Under the pieces are notes generated by a model. The model ran no database searches and had not been told where the DNA came from. It saw only the letters and a program-made list of their open reading frames with translations. Positions 48,525 to 61,945 of a stretch of DNA of 64,000 nt are shown here, piece by piece. The stretch is from Eonycteris spelaea (lineage: Eukaryota > Chordata > Mammalia > Chiroptera > Pteropodidae), in NCBI GenBank assembly GCA_003508835.1, contig PUFA01000062.1:1774001-1838000 (forward strand). Direction: 5' to 3'. The number at the start of each line of letters is the position of its first letter. Position 1 is the first letter of the stretch. Both the position numbers and the translations under genes were made by a program.

Positions 48525-48665
48525 ACCATTTAGTCCTTCCAACAGTACTGTTATCTCCACTTCACAGAACCAAGGCACAGAGAGGTTGACAGCATGACCC
48601 CGCATCACACAATTAAAGAGGGAGCGGGAATTTCAGACCCCTGACATTCTGCCTCCAGGGCACAC
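48525..48665 (-). mobile_element. MIR SINE fragment, antisense
   Basis: 'TGTTATCTCCACTTCACAGA', 'AAGGCACAGAGAGGTTGACA' and 'GGAGCGGGAATTTCAGACCC' mark a MIR complement. Confidence 0.75.
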
Positions 48666-48709
48666 CCACTCCTGTGCCATGCCGTCTGTGTTTCACCAAG
48701 CACATTTCG

Positions 48710-48910
48710 TGACATGGTTTCATCACTTAAACCCCTTAATAGCCACAGGAGATGTTAAGGTTTTATTATTCTGTTTGTTCACTAGAGTAAACCGAGACAT
48801 AGAAGGAGGCAGCCGAAGTGGCCAAGGCCACTAATAATTGATGAAATTGTCTCAACGCCAGGCCTCCTGACGCCCGCCTCCTACTCTTCTCACAGCTATG
48901 TCTCTCAGGG
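48710..48910 (-). mobile_element. MIR-like SINE fragment, antisense
   Basis: 'CTTAAACCCCTTAATAGCCA' and 'GAGTAAACCGAGACATAGAA', then 'CAACGCCAGGCCTCCTGACG', fit a second, more diverged MIR lying head to tail with the previous one. Confidence 0.65.
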
Positions 48911-50424
48911 AGGTTTTGTTTGTTTTGCCAAGAAACATTTTCATTCAGTGAAAATTTAAATGATCTCTTTATAAGACAAATGAAGGAAGAACTGTCCTAG
49001 TTGAAGCTGTGTTGGCAAGACACTTAGACTTCTCTCCTACCCCACACTATTTCCATTCCTTTGCTAGAGGCCCCTGAAACAGCCATGGAACACCATTGCC
49101 ATATCCCATGGTATCTTTCAAAAAGGTAAAGAATGATTGTGGCCCCAGGAAGGTGGGATTCTGAGCCCTCCCAGCCATTCCAGTCTCATTCTGACAAACT
49201 AAGATAGGCTTTCCCCCAGTCTTGAGGGAATTCAAGTGTAGGGATTTCGCCCATTAGGAAAACGCCCTTCTTTATCCTCATTTAAATTCAGAACCCATTG
49301 AGAGAAGGTTGCAGGAATCAGGTAAATGGAAATTAAAATGTCACCATTTTTATGATGAAGCTGTTGGAGAATGTGGCTTAGATTTGATGCCAAGCAAAAT
49401 TATTAAATCTTTCATGAGACAGAATGACCCACCCACTGGCCAGTCTAATACCTTAGTCTTGACTCCCATGCCATAAAGCTTGCCCTGTGGAGGGTTGGCG
49501 CTGAGTGACACGTTCCTGCAAGCAGATAGATCCCAGAAAGATAGAAGAGCCGACTCGCTCAGTTTTCATTTTTTTTTTTCTCCCACACCACCAATGGGAT
49601 AAATGACTCCTCTCCTGGCAGAGTAAGTGAAGGTCAAGAAAGGCCAGAGTGTCACTCTAATGGAACACCTCCAAACGGAAGAACTCTGAGCGTAGGAATC
49701 CCATTTAACATTCCCAGATTTGTGTCCTTTCAACTTTAATGGATTTCACCATTAAGACTATGCGTCCTTCAGATGTGTGACTGCCCTTCTCAGGTGAGGA
49801 CTGGTCCCAACTTCATGAGGCCCCCCCCCCCTCCAGACCAACCACTGTGTCTTTGGGTTTCCTTCTTGGACCATAGCTGGGCAACATTCATTTTGTCCCC
49901 ATCAAATTTCAAAAACAGTATACAATTATCAAATTAATACCAAGGCTAGTCAGAACCTAAATCTATAATTCAGTCTGTATTCCACATCCCAAATTATGTG
50001 CAGCTACATTATCTAACATAGCCCTTCAGAGGTTCTGTAATGAGATTAAGAGACAGTGTATAGCTATTAATGAAATGCTAATAAATAAACCAGTTCTAAA
50101 TTTGAATATAAATCTCATCCCATTAATTACACAAGGAGAAACTAAAATTTAAAGATGACTTTTTGGATGTTAAAGTAAAAGTGAAGTCGAATTCAAAATA
50201 TTGAGAATTCTCTTGCTTCTGTTGGATACAGTTTTTAAAATTAAAGTTCAAAATTGATCTCCAACTGCTTATGTCAGTCTCATTCAGAGACATTCTTGTT
50301 ACCTGGGACAGGCTTGGGCTGCTCTGCTCTGGATGGGTGTTATTACTTCAGCATCTCGGAAATGAAGTATTATTCTGGGTTTCCAAAGAGATAATAACAT
50401 TCAGCTATTGTAGTGCTGGACAGA

Positions 50425-50461
50425 CACAGACACACGCACACACACACATGCACGCACGCAA
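50425..50461. repeat. (CA)n/(CGCA)n microsatellite
   Basis: ACACAGACACACGCACACAC then CACGCACGCA. Confidence 0.9.
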
Positions 50462-51149
50462 TTTAGAAAGCGAGCTAACATCAGGCCCCCAAGAAGTCAG
50501 CCCAGGCACCCTTATGTTCCCCGGAACCCATACTTCATGTTGCCAAAAAAGCATAGCAGAGACTTCAGTGGCAGCAAGTGGGAGTCAACCCTAAAAGTCC
50601 CGGATGCCAGTTGGTCTGTGCGTGCGCAGTACATCTGGAGAGAGGCATCCCCCAGAACGTGGTAAACGGAGTGTGTCATGATTAATCGCTTGATGGGAAT
50701 TTCTTTCACGTGAATCTAGGTTCACAGGTGGTAGTCTCACTGGACTTGTGCCACTGGAACAGGTGGCGTGATAAAGGAGCAAGTTCCAGTGCGTCTGTCT
50801 TTGGGTTCTAATGTCATAAATTTCTCAAGCAAGTCCCCGGGTGTGCCTGCCTTCTTGCAATGGTTTTCACTTGAAAACTCACCTAGGCACTCTTTGCTGC
50901 TTTCCCCAGTCTTTCATATCAAATCTGTCCATATATGTAAGTCATTTCTACATCGACCCACTCATCAGAATGTAGGTTCCCGATGGGCTATGCTGGTTTA
51001 AGATGTTAGCAAAAGTTTTTTTAGATTCTAGCGCCACCTAGGGGAGTAATTTCAGGTTGTTTTCTAAACTCTTGCCTTCAGTCCTTTGCTGGGTTTTAAG
51101 CTGGGCTTAAGTCACTCTTTCTGATCAAATAAATATCAGCCTAAAATAT

Positions 51150-51256
51150 CTGTCTCTCTGTCTGTCTCTGTGTCTCTCCCCCTCTCCCTCTCCCCCTCCT
51201 TGCCCTTCTCCCTCCCCCTCTCTCTGTTTTTCTTTGTTTTTTTTCTTTTTTTTTTG
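51150..51256. repeat. Polypyrimidine tract, TCTG/CT/CCCT units then T run
   Basis: About 100 bases almost wholly pyrimidine on the + strand: CTGTCTCT units, CCCTCTCC units, then a T-rich end. Mirror symmetry within the CT part could support triplex (H-DNA) structure. As intronic RNA it would be a strong pyrimidine tract, but no exon follows. Confidence 0.9.
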
Positions 51257-52834
51257 GAGCACACAGACTTAGGCCCATCTTTTGTTCACAGCTATCTCTT
51301 CAAGCCCTTAAAGATTTCATATCTATTTAGGCTATCTTCTAAATGTCAGCCTTTCCCTCAAAGAAATCTATCTTTCCTTTAGTTTTTAACCAGTTTGCTC
51401 TATTTTGTTTTCACTCTTTCACTGCTCCTGATATGTCAAACGGAAGCAGATTTTTCAAAACACTTGAGTTCTCCGTTCATTCCCCGATTCCCAGTAACAA
51501 GCCTTTGCAATAATGGCTTGGGTTCTCTATTTCAACCTGAGAAAATAGCCTTTTTTTATTTATTCTGAACATGCTACCTTTCACAAGTGACTATCAAGAG
51601 CCTTTAGCAAACACAGAATTATAAGCCATCTCGAGTCCTTCTTTTGGCCCTGAAAGTAGTTCATGGATTCTGAGGCAGCCAGAATGATGCTGTCTCCCTC
51701 GGCCTGGCACTAATAATTTAAAGCTAGAACCTTCCAGTGTTCTGCAGTGCACGGGGTGCTCATCTCTGCTCTCAAGAGACAGGTCAACAGGCACAGCTGA
51801 GAAACAGCAGCAAATAGTCATTCAGCTCCTGAATATCTAAGAGGCCTGTACCCCAATGAACACTTTCCCCATCTCGGCCTCTATTGTGACTGCTTTCCAA
51901 GGCTGTCAACTCAGTGCTGCCTACATATAAATATCTTCTTACTTATATAAAAACAGCCACTTACCTATAGATAAAGCCACCCCAAGCCAGAGTAGGAATC
52001 CCATAAGAGCCACACTTGCCAAAGCCTGAAGCCTTCTGCTTGGCCACACTAGTTAAAAACCAATAGTAGAACTGGCTGCATGGTACAATACTGACTTCTG
52101 CCAACTACCAGGATTAAAGCACATGACCCTCTCGTTGCTGACCCTAGATACCCAAAGCCATGAGCCTTGGCCCTACTAAAATTCTCTGTTCTTGGTCTAT
52201 TTCTCAAAGTTCCTGGCTGAATGCACCAGACATTGGGAATTTAAGATCAGTAAATAACACTCCTCTTAACCCTGCTTCAATTCTGAAGTGACTGAAAGAT
52301 AAACACAGGAGTCATATGGCAATTTAAAAATTCACCTTTTTAGTGAACCTAGCCATTGGGAATTTCCAGGTAAGTGGATTTGTAAAACTTTACAATCATT
52401 ACATAACCACCCACAAATGGACAGCCTCAAGCCTCCTCTAAGGAGTCCTGTCCCAATGCGAGTCACTGCTCCAAGGAACAGAGCAGAATGCATTCTCTCT
52501 GCCAATAGGTAGATACCAAAAAGATGTCCAGCTTCATCTCCCAAAGCCTCTAAGAGTCATTCGCCCACTCAGGAGAGGAGTAATTGAAGGAGATAGAAAA
52601 ATGGGAAGTGTTACCCTAATGGGAGTCCTTCCACATGTAAACTCCAAGAGTGTAAAGAAAGCTCTACCCTAACACCAAGACAAGGAAGACATCCACCAGA
52701 AAAGTGTATGCTTATTATCAGAACAAGGACAGAAAACACAAAAGTTGGTTTTATATGGTGTTGTGTATGATTTATACACACACAACCTCATATGATAGGA
52801 GTTAGGGGGGAACAGGAGGGATTTTTGATATTAT

Positions 52835-52990
52835 TAATAAGAGCTATAATAGCATTTACCAAGTGCTCACTGTAGGCCAGGAATGCTGATAACTATACTC
52901 ATTAACTTACATGCACCTGATCACAAAGTTTGAGCCCTTCACTGTAGCCATTAATTGCTGTCTAAAACTGAGTTCTCTAAAAAATTAATT
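52835..52990 (-). mobile_element. Possible MIR fragment, antisense
   Basis: 'AGCATTTACCAAGTGCTCAC' and 'TGTAGGCCAGGAATGCTGAT' resemble the start of the MIR complement; the rest is lost. Confidence 0.45.
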
Positions 52991-53708
52991 TGGGAATTAA
53001 ACGAAGTTTTCTAAATCTCTAAAATCATGTCCCTTTCTCAGGGAGCACATTGTCCCTACCAAGGTAGTTGCCCTGAAGAAGTTGCCACTTGAGGGCTCAA
53101 GCAGCATTATTTCTTCCCTTGATGTTGGATAGTTAGGTGGTTTTTTGAGATTTATCTATGGTACTGTTCATCATATTGAGTTTTGTTACTTTTGTATAAA
53201 AGCAGCTTTCCAGAGATCTCTGCAGTTAAACTGTACTAATGTTGTCTAGAAAATGAAAAGCGATCTTGAGTGTCTACTGAATTGCAACTCACAAAAAAAA
53301 ACATGAATTCCAAACATACACATCGACATCAAACCATAATGAATTTAGTTTTTCTCAGATAGAAAACCAAACAGAAATAGAGTGTCATTTCTACAATACA
53401 GGCCACCTACTGGTACCCAACTCCTAAATGTGTCTCAGGGTGTGGTCCAGGGTGCTTACTGGGCCTCCGGAAGGGGTCTCAGATACTAACTCAACTCTCA
53501 GTGTAATATGCAGTTGATGGCTCCCAAATGTGCAGTGCCCTCTATGACCTCTGCTCCAACCTCTGGGCTCCCCATCTCCACCTTTATATGTCCAGAGCAG
53601 AATTTTTTATTTTCATCCTTAAGCCTCTTTCTCCCCATTTTTTTACAGTTCAGTGAATGCACCATTACATTGTTTAAGTAAAAAAAAAGAAAATGACATT
53701 ATCCCAAA

Positions 53709-54024
53709 TCAGCACCATCCAATAGAAGTATAATGTGAGCTACATATGCCATTTTACATTTGCTAGTAGTCACATTTAAATATTTTTTTAAATTAAAATA
53801 TATTTATTGGTAATATATTTTATTTAACCCAACCTATCAAAATATTGCTTTTTCTACATCAATATACAAGTTATTAAGATGTTTTACTTTCTTGTGCTAT
53901 CTTTGGAATCCAGGATATATTTTATACTCAACAATGTATTTAGCATCTCATTTCTTACCCACAGTTCAAGTGCTCAGTGGCTACATTGGCTAATGGCCAC
54001 TGTATTAGATAGTGCAGTCCTAGA
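53709..54024. mobile_element. hAT-type MITE (GTCCAATA class), long form
   Basis: Opens with 'CAGCACCATCCAATAGAAGT' and closes with 'CCACTGTATTAGATAGTGCA', which are inverted-repeat ends. The interior has 'TAATATATTTTATTTAACCC' and 'TTCAAGTGCTCAGTGGCTAC'. Subfamily not assigned. Confidence 0.78.
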
Positions 54025-54254
54025 TCTAAGCTTCAATTCTCATTCCTCCAATCAGATACATCAGCGTGTCCTGTTGTCTCTTATCTTCATAGAAACCATC
54101 CACTTGTCTGTACCCCTATGACCTTTGCATCTTTCACCTTCTATGGCAACCTTCCTACTACGTCTCAAAGTTCCTTTCCTCTCACTGCTCCAGTCTGTTC
54201 TCCACCCAGCAGCCAAAGTAACCATTTTAGAATATTCTTATTGATAATGTTCCA

Positions 54255-54472
54255 GGCTCTATTTTATGTGTTAGAGACACCAGCAGCATAATGGTCAAGA
54301 GGAGCATATCCAGGTACAAATCCTGTACTAGCTGAGTGACCTTTGGCACGTTGCTAAACCAATGTGAGGCTCAATTTTCTCATCCGTAAAGTGGGAACAG
54401 TAATAGCATCTACCTTATGAGGTTGCTGTAACGATCCACTTAGTTAATAAAAGTGCTGAGTACAGGTTTGAA
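54255..54472 (+). mobile_element. MIR SINE, sense
   Basis: 'CAGGTACAAATCCTGTACTA', 'CTGAGTGACCTTTGGCACGT' and 'TTTCTCATCCGTAAAGTGGG' occur in MIR order. Confidence 0.8.
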
Positions 54473-54484
54473 TTTTGGGTTACT

Positions 54485-54702
54485 GATTTTTTTTATTTTG
54501 TTGTGACAAAATATAAAATTTGCTATTTAACGATTGTACAATTCTGTGGCATTAATTACACATGCAATGCTGCACAGCCATCACCACCAGCTCTTTCCAA
54601 AACTTTTTCATCACCCCAAACAGAAACCTTCTCTGCATTCAGCAATAGCTCCCCATTTCCCCCCTACTCCCAGCCCCTGGTATGGATTACTGAATTTTCA
54701 GT
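54485..54702 (-). mobile_element. L1 3'-end fragment, antisense
   Basis: 'CACAGCCATCACCACCAGCT', 'CCAAAACTTTTTCATCACCC' and 'CCCCTACTCCCAGCCCCTGG' are the complement of an old L1 3' UTR. The 5' part is missing. Confidence 0.75.
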
Positions 54703-55509
54703 TTTTATTATGGAATCTACACCAAGTTGAGGAGAGACAGAGAGTAACTAAATAAGGTATCTCACATGTCTGCTAATGCTAAATGCTGGTGAAAGAAAAC
54801 CATGGAAGGGGATGAAGGCCGGGGATGCCGTCACCAATGATCAGAACGAACCTCTCCAAGGAAAAGACTTTTCGAACCTTAAATCTGATGTTTTGTCATT
54901 GTTAGAAGCAAAAGCCCAACAATTTGATTTAATTCTATTTCTGCCTCTTTGTAATATTGTGGCTTGATTTCAACCTTTTCTCATCCCTCTGCTGGCTCTC
55001 AGTCCCTTCAAATGGGAAAGGGGTGTAATGCTGACCTCACCAGATGGTTGTGGTGGCCAAGGAGCCATAGTGACTCACGCAACACTGGGTCACATCTCTC
55101 ATCAGTGTTACTGTTAATATAAATATCATCGTATAACTGCTACATTCCTTTTCTTATAAAATTTTTTGTCCAGATAGAAAATATTAAATCATACACGTTT
55201 ATTTTTCCTTTGCTTGTGCAGTTCAGAATCTAGAGTTATACTTTCCTTTCTTTAAATGTGAGGGTTCCATCTGGTGGCCAAATTCAAAGATAATGCTTGT
55301 GGTTTTTTAATCTGGGTGGTAATTTTTTTTTAATTCATAGAAAATAGAAAATACCAGAGTATGTAAAAATTCATTTATAAAATTGAATACATTTCACATT
55401 ATTTTATTGAAATATTAAAATTTGTGTGTGTACTAAGGCACAATATGAAATTTTTTTTCTGACAGTGGGCCATTTTAAAAATATTAGAAAGTCACTTGTC
55501 TAGGAAACT

Positions 55510-55705
55510 TGATTTATTGTAAGTCAGGAGTGAACTCTGGGTTTAACCTGGGTTGAAATTGCCTGGGTAGTTTAAAAAACAGTTGCATTGTCCTTCTTCC
55601 TAAAATTCTGGTTGATTTGGTCTGGGGTGTCACCTGGGCATCAGAATTTTTAAAAGCTACCCAGGTGATTCCCAGTGCAGCCAAGGTTAGGACTTATAGT
55701 CTTAG
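55510..55705 (+). mobile_element. MER5A-like hAT MITE, diverged
   Basis: 'GGTGTCACCTGGGCATCAGA', 'TTTTAAAAGCTACCCAGGTG' and 'ATTCCCAGTGCAGCCAAGGT' resemble the right half of MER5A. The left half is weaker. Confidence 0.5.
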
Positions 55706-57074
55706 TTTCACGGGAAATTGGAATTTGGAAAATTCTTGGAGGTGATGGTCAAGCCTCTGAGTTTTGTACATGAGAGTTTAAATTGCCTGCCAAAACTCAC
55801 ACTGGTAATCAGTAGAGAAACTTCATGAAGGACCTTGGTGGATATTTTGGAACCTGTCAGAAGTTCTGGTAATGTTTTATTCTATTATTTGGAGGGCTTT
55901 AAAAGGGGAGAAGATAAAATGGAGTATAATATCTGTCTAATCTGTTTTCCAAGTTTTAAATTGGTTTTTATATAGCAGCAAAACAAGTTTGTAGAACGTT
56001 TTTTGTTGAATTTTTATTTACAAAGCTAATTCAAATTGTGACAACACAATCTACATTGCAGATTTTTTGTTTACACAACACCTGGGGAAGTTTGCAACCT
56101 GTATCCCTGAATACAATAAGGTAGTTTCACCTTCTGGGCATTTTTCTCTCGAATCTGCATTTGAGTGTTGGTGATGCCTTGTCTCTTACTAATAACTAGG
56201 AAAGCACTTGTGACTGTCCATCAAAACTTTACATTCTACAAAGTACGATGATTAAAAGCTGTAGTGCTCATAATCAAGAATTTTTTGATCTATGGCAAGA
56301 GGAGACACACACATGGGTTTTTAGGATAACAAACAGAGCAGCAGAATATGAGCATGTTCACATGTAAAGGTGCCCATAGCCAGTTGAAAGTGTAATGCAC
56401 ACATACAGGAGCGGAGGGTGTGTTGGGGGCAGAGGAGGCTTCCAGGAGATCATTTTTGAGTGAAGAGAAAGGGACGGGTTTAGATTTAAGTGAAGGCTTG
56501 AAATAAAGTTAATTATCATCTTGTGTAAGTTAGAGTGAAAAATCTTTTGTAATGGAAAAAGAAGACTCTTTGAGAGGGGTTCTGGTAGGTGTGAGAGAAA
56601 GAAATATTTGGTGAAGACATATGAATAGGTAAAATGGATGTACAGGTTTCCATTACCAGGAGTTTTTAAGGTTAGAATGTCAGAACCCTAAAAGAACTTA
56701 GAGGAAAAGCCCATCCTCATCGCCCAGAGGAGGAAGCTGAGACACAGAGGCCTCACCCAGGCTGCATCTTTGCCTAACCCCCGAATTCTCCCTCCCTCCC
56801 TCTCCTGTGTTTCCCTGGGCTATCGTTAGTGGCCTCACCTTGCCAAATCTGAAAGATAATTAAGAATCAGTATATTCTGTACATATCTTAATCAGTTTTA
56901 AAATACTGATTTGATAAATTAAAATGTAAATCCATAAAGATAAAAACAACTTTTTAAATCCATGTGCCTAAAAGTGTATGACATAGGTATGAGCCTGATA
57001 AGCTCCCATGATGGTTAAAGACTGGAGTATAGATAGTAAAACAACCATTAAACGGTTTAAACCAGACCATTTAG

Positions 57075-57275
57075 ATCAGGGTTTCTGAACCTCAGCTCCT
57101 CTGACATTTTAGGTCAGGGGTCTATCATGTATGTGCATTACAGGGTGTTTAGCAACATTCCCAGTCTCTACCCATTACCACCCACAGGTTGTGACAACCA
57201 AAAAATGTCTTCTGCCTGGGGGTGAGCGGTGGGCAGAATCCCTGCCACCCCCCCCCATTGGAAATCATTAATGTA
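57075..57275 (+). mobile_element. MER20 hAT-Charlie MITE
   Basis: 'TGAACCTCAGCTCCTCTGAC', 'ACAGGGTGTTTAGCAACATT', 'CACAGGTTGTGACAACCAAA' and 'ATTGGAAATCATTAATG' follow the MER20 consensus almost end to end, with a C-run near the right end. Confidence 0.85.
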
Positions 57276-58605
57276 GGTGATATAAGAATATTTGGGAGTA
57301 TAGTTAATCAAGGATGATTAGAAGTGAGCAATGGACCTACCCAAACTGATATCTCCATTTTGTACAGCTTGAGCTTGGCGTTTACTAATTGCTCCTGCAG
57401 AGCCCTGCACTCAGCATGACGCTCCGTGATGCCTGAGAGTGAAGACTCTGCCGTTGTCAGGCTATTCACCTTAACATTGTCTGCACCCGTCTAAGTTGTC
57501 TGACCCTTCTTGAGTCTCCCTAAAAGTACACAAGCTGGTGTCCCTCTTGGAGAATTTCCGAGTACCAGGGAATTCTCTCATTCACACTAGGACGACTATG
57601 AATGTCGTGGACACTCCGGAATTCTAACCCCAATCCCAATCTAACATAAAATCATTTCCAGACACGCGCAGTGAACAGCAGACCCGAAGCAGGCTGTCAT
57701 TCAGTCCCCCACTCAGAACGCTTTCGCCCCGACCCACTGAGCCACAGGAAGTGGAAGCAGCAGGCAGTAAGGCCAAGCAATGAATGCTGGGCCTTTTTCT
57801 TAGAAAACAAAGAATCTACTTTAGGCTGGCAGGAAACATCCAGAAAAAACTCTGACCTTGATTATAATCAAATAAAAGATGGGATTCATAGAAAATGTCT
57901 TTTATGTTATAAATAATCATCATTTTGTTGAGCTTTTTACCATATCTTTTCTCTGTCAGAACCATCTACATTGACTAATTTACAAGAGAAGCAATTGACC
58001 CTCAAAGCAGATTTTTGGAAGAGATTCTCCAGGGATGTTGTTTTTATTTTTTATTATTTTTTTAATCAAGATCCTTACTTATTTCCTGAGCTCTGTGTTG
58101 TCATAAGAAGTGTCTGAATGTGATAAGACATTTGATAAATTGAAAAAATTTATCAAAATTTTACCCAAGTAAAATTACCCAATATAACTTGAAAATTTCC
58201 AGAGAAGGTAGTCCAAGTGTGTTTTTTCAAATGCCAGTGGATGCACTAACTACCACAGACAACTTCGTGGACCCCAGTGTCTCTTATTAGGGACCATTAC
58301 ATAAGTCTTCCTTTCCAAATGCTTTGGAAAGCTGAATTCCGCACAGTAAATAGCACTCTTCTGGCTTGTTTTGTTGGGAGTAACTGGCTTCCTAACTTCT
58401 CTTTTGCCTACACTTTCCATAGCTCCTGATGTAGCACGGACTTTGTCAGTTCTTGATCCTGTGTGGTTTTCCTCTTAGCCAACATCTCTCTCAGAACTTT
58501 CTCCTCCTTAAGGCTGAAAGCTGAGAGCCACTTGAGTTAGTCTGATTCCCTTAGTCACCAGCCTGGGAATATAAGGTTAAAAAATTATTGTTTGGTAAAG
58601 AACTG

Positions 58606-58624
58606 AAAAAAAAAAAAAAAAAAG
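58606..58624. repeat. Poly-A run
   Basis: 19 A residues with no SINE body recognised beside it. Confidence 0.85.
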
Positions 58625-60754
58625 GTACTCCATGGCTAAGAATGGCCCTCTAAACATGAGTATTAGTCCTTTCAGATATCTTCCAAGAAAGAAAAATGAA
58701 GTGGAGGAAGAGAAATATTTGATAAGTCTATGGAAGGTTTGTCAATTCTAATCTGCTCAATATTTTCCATTCCTTAACAAAACCACACTAAGCACTGAAG
58801 AAAATGTGTAATCTCACCTCGTTATCTGTTTAGCATCTGTTTTCATTCTGAAATCTTTCATTGTTAGCATTTTTCTTATGTATTGATCTGTATTATATTC
58901 ACATAATTAAACAAGAAGTCTCAGTGGGGGAGGGAGGTAGAGACCAAGGCTTTGCAGGGAAGATAGTAAAATTTGTTAAGAACAGGATGGCTGGACATAA
59001 ATAACAGTTATTGATTCATACACACTGAAAAATCAACCCATGGTTTTTGTACAGTGTGTACCATGGTAAGGGACAGAATAACCTCCAGAAATAGGCATTT
59101 AAGTACTTTCGACAACACTTGTAAATCAGAGACACACCCCCCCCCCATTGAATTAGAAAAGGGGTTACATTAAGCCATAGCACTAGTATTCTCCATATCC
59201 AGCAGTTATTACTAATTCTTGTTTCTATTTCATCTGAAAGCTAGTCTAACCAAATGGGAAGATTATAAACTAGTATATGCAGGGAGACACAACCATGCAC
59301 ATGGGACCTTTCTATCTGTCCTTGGTTGGCTCATTTAGTTGGAACATGGTACAAATTGTTTCTCTATTAGCAGCCTTTGCTTTAATTTGTCATCCAGACC
59401 TCACCCTCCTCCTAGTCCTCAGTTGACAGTTTAATGCCCAAACATGTGAAGGGCCACAAAGCATTCCAAAGTGTATGGTAAATCAGGGCAGTGGCGATGC
59501 ATGCTAAACTCAGATGCAGCTGAGTCTTTAAATGTGTGCAACCAGTGTATTGAGAAGGCTGGACTCAATTGAGGACACATAAAGAATTTCTTTTCTTGTA
59601 TTACTGTTTCAAACATGCTTTGCTGGATTCTTTCCCCACCCTGGAAGCTCTCTCAGCCAGACACTTTCAAGACTCACTTTCAAGTATTAAAAAACAGGTG
59701 TGTCTAGATCAGAGTGTTCACCTCACACCCAGTTAAAGTGTCTGCCTTTCCTTGGTTCAGGTTCTCAGGCTTGGAATAGAGAAGAGTGCCTTGGTTAGTG
59801 CTTATTCCATTCCTCCTTGTTCTTTCTTCACCCCACACACAGCCTTGTGGTCCTCAAAATGGTGCTTCTGGGTCCTTCAGGTCATTTAAAGAGACTGGGA
59901 ATGGAGAAATCAGAGCAAAAGTTAGAGTAACTTGTCCAACCCTGTCTGCCATCTTTCACGCCTTCATGTCTAGTGTTCAAACACTGGCTCTCTCGTGGAC
60001 TTGTTATGAGGAGGACTTTGTTGGGATCTCTACCCTGACATGAGTGATAGGATCTGATTGTCCTTTAGGACTTCCAGTCCAATTCCTGCCTCTGTAGTTC
60101 ACCTCATTTTCTCTTACTGGTGGGTTCCCCACCTTGGCATGTAGCCCTCTTAGATGAAGACTCATCAAGATGGCTGGAGCCTGGCTGTTTGTAAGGATTC
60201 CAGGTAGTACATGGGAAACCCATAATCCTCACCTCTTACCATGCCAGTCTCTGCAGGCAAGGCTGCCCTATGCTTACTCTGCCTTCATGGGCAGCCCTCA
60301 GCAGGCTGTTGCCTTCACAGTTCTATAGGAAGGAAGCAAGAACCAATCTCCACATTTGCAAATCCTCCCAAGTTCCTGGGGCCACATTTGGATTCTCTCA
60401 AGAACTCTCTAAGTGTGTTCCACCCCCAGTGTTCACTGGGAGGATCCTATGGGCTTCTTTAGCTCAGCACGTCTCAGCAAGGGAGTAAATGTGGTCTCCC
60501 CACTCACGGAGACAGAGCTTCCTTCCTTCATGGAATGGACATAGCGAAGCAGCATCTAGTGAGAGGCAAAAGCAAAGCACACTGTGTTCCAGTTTTCTCC
60601 AATGACTCTAGTCTCCAGTCTTGTTACTACACTGGAAGTGGGTGATGGGGATGAGGGTCACAGGAACTAAGTGACTGTCTAGCAACCCCTCTTCACACCA
60701 TTGCCATAACCTATTGTCCTTACTTTGGGTTTCGGAGAAAATTCTGAGATTTCA

Positions 60755-61140
60755 GGAAGTGTCCTTGTGATGTGTCAAATTGACTATGGTTCCCAGATAT
60801 TTGGCCAAACACCAGTCTAAGTATCACTGTGAGGGTATTTTAGATGAGATTCACATTTACATCAGCTGGCTTTGAGAAAAGCAGATTAGCTTTTCTAATG
60901 TGGGTGGGCTTTATCCAACCAGTTGAAAGCCTTAAGAGAAAAAGCCTGAGGTCCTCCAAGAGAAGAATTCTGCCTGTAGACAGCATTCAGACTTGAGCTG
61001 TAAATCCACCCTTCCTGGGCCTCCAGCCTACCAGCCTGCCCTGAAGATGTTAGACTCACCAGCCCCTCCAACCACATAAGCCAATTGGTATATAAGCTTC
61101 CACAGCCACACACAGTATCCATCTGATCGTGACATTAGTT
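60755..61140 (+). mobile_element. Ancient interspersed repeat, family recognised but not named
   Basis: 'GTGATGTGTCAAATTGACTA', 'GGGTGGGCTTTATCCAACCA', 'AGGTCCTCCAAGAGAAGAAT' and 'CAGCCTGCCCTGAAGATGTT' form a pattern I recognise as a common mammalian repeat of several hundred bases. I cannot assign its class with confidence. The minus-strand open frame at 60895-61122 lies in it. Confidence 0.55.
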
Positions 61141-61684
61141 TCCAAATCATTTTCCCCAAAATAGGGAGTAAGTCTATCATACTCAAGTCCAGATTTCCTT
61201 GTGCCTCTCAGTCTCTGATCATCTTCCCTTGTGTGCCCATATTGTTCTTGCTAAAAAGTAGTCCATGCTGGAGTGAGGGTGATTTCAGAACCCTTATTTC
61301 TAATTCCCCAGCATTCTCAGATTCACTTCCCACTTGCTTAAATTTCACTGTTAGTAGAGTATTTTCATTAGAAGCAGTTGAAGGAAATTGCATTTCCTCA
61401 GTGCTCTTGGCCAAATGCTTGCCCCTAGCAACCTGTTTCCATGGGAACGGTCTCTCCCTCTATTTGCACCTTTCTGTTGCTCTCTGACCACTGCCTCTGA
61501 GCTCTTCTACAGCCATAGAAAGTTCTCATCATGAGCACTCCTCTGGTGGGAGAACGTCTTTCAAGTTAAATTCAAATTAAAATGGGAGCTCCTGTTGCTC
61601 AGGAAAGTGAACCTGTGATTGAAATGGTACCATTTAACTCCACGATTGAGTCAGCGGCACAATCTCATCATCACTGTTTCTAAT

Positions 61685-61945
61685 TGAAATAGCTACCATT
61701 TACCGAATGCTTACAGTGGTCCAGGCACTGGTCAAAGCACTTTGCTCAAAGCACTAATTAGTCCTCGCAAGACTCTTTAGAGGTTTGTACTGTAATTAAG
61801 GCCATTTTTACAGATGACAGACTCAAGGCCTACAGAAGTTAAACAATATCCAGGATCACACAGCCAATATGGCAGGGACAGGTTCAAATTCCAGCAGTCT
61901 AGCTTTGAAGCCCATGGTTTTTGCTACAACACTATGGCTCCCCAA
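61685..61945 (-). mobile_element. MIR SINE, antisense
   Basis: 'ACCATTTACCGAATGCTTAC', 'CAGTGGTCCAGGCACTGGTC', 'GATCACACAGCCAATATGGC' and 'AGGTTCAAATTCCAGCAGTC' give a nearly full-length MIR complement. Confidence 0.87.

Noticed and set aside
57245..59150. Two C-runs followed by ATTG (57.25 kb and 59.14 kb) as copies of one element
   Set aside because: The first sits in MER20 and the second in unrelated sequence; similarity does not extend beyond the C run and four bases.
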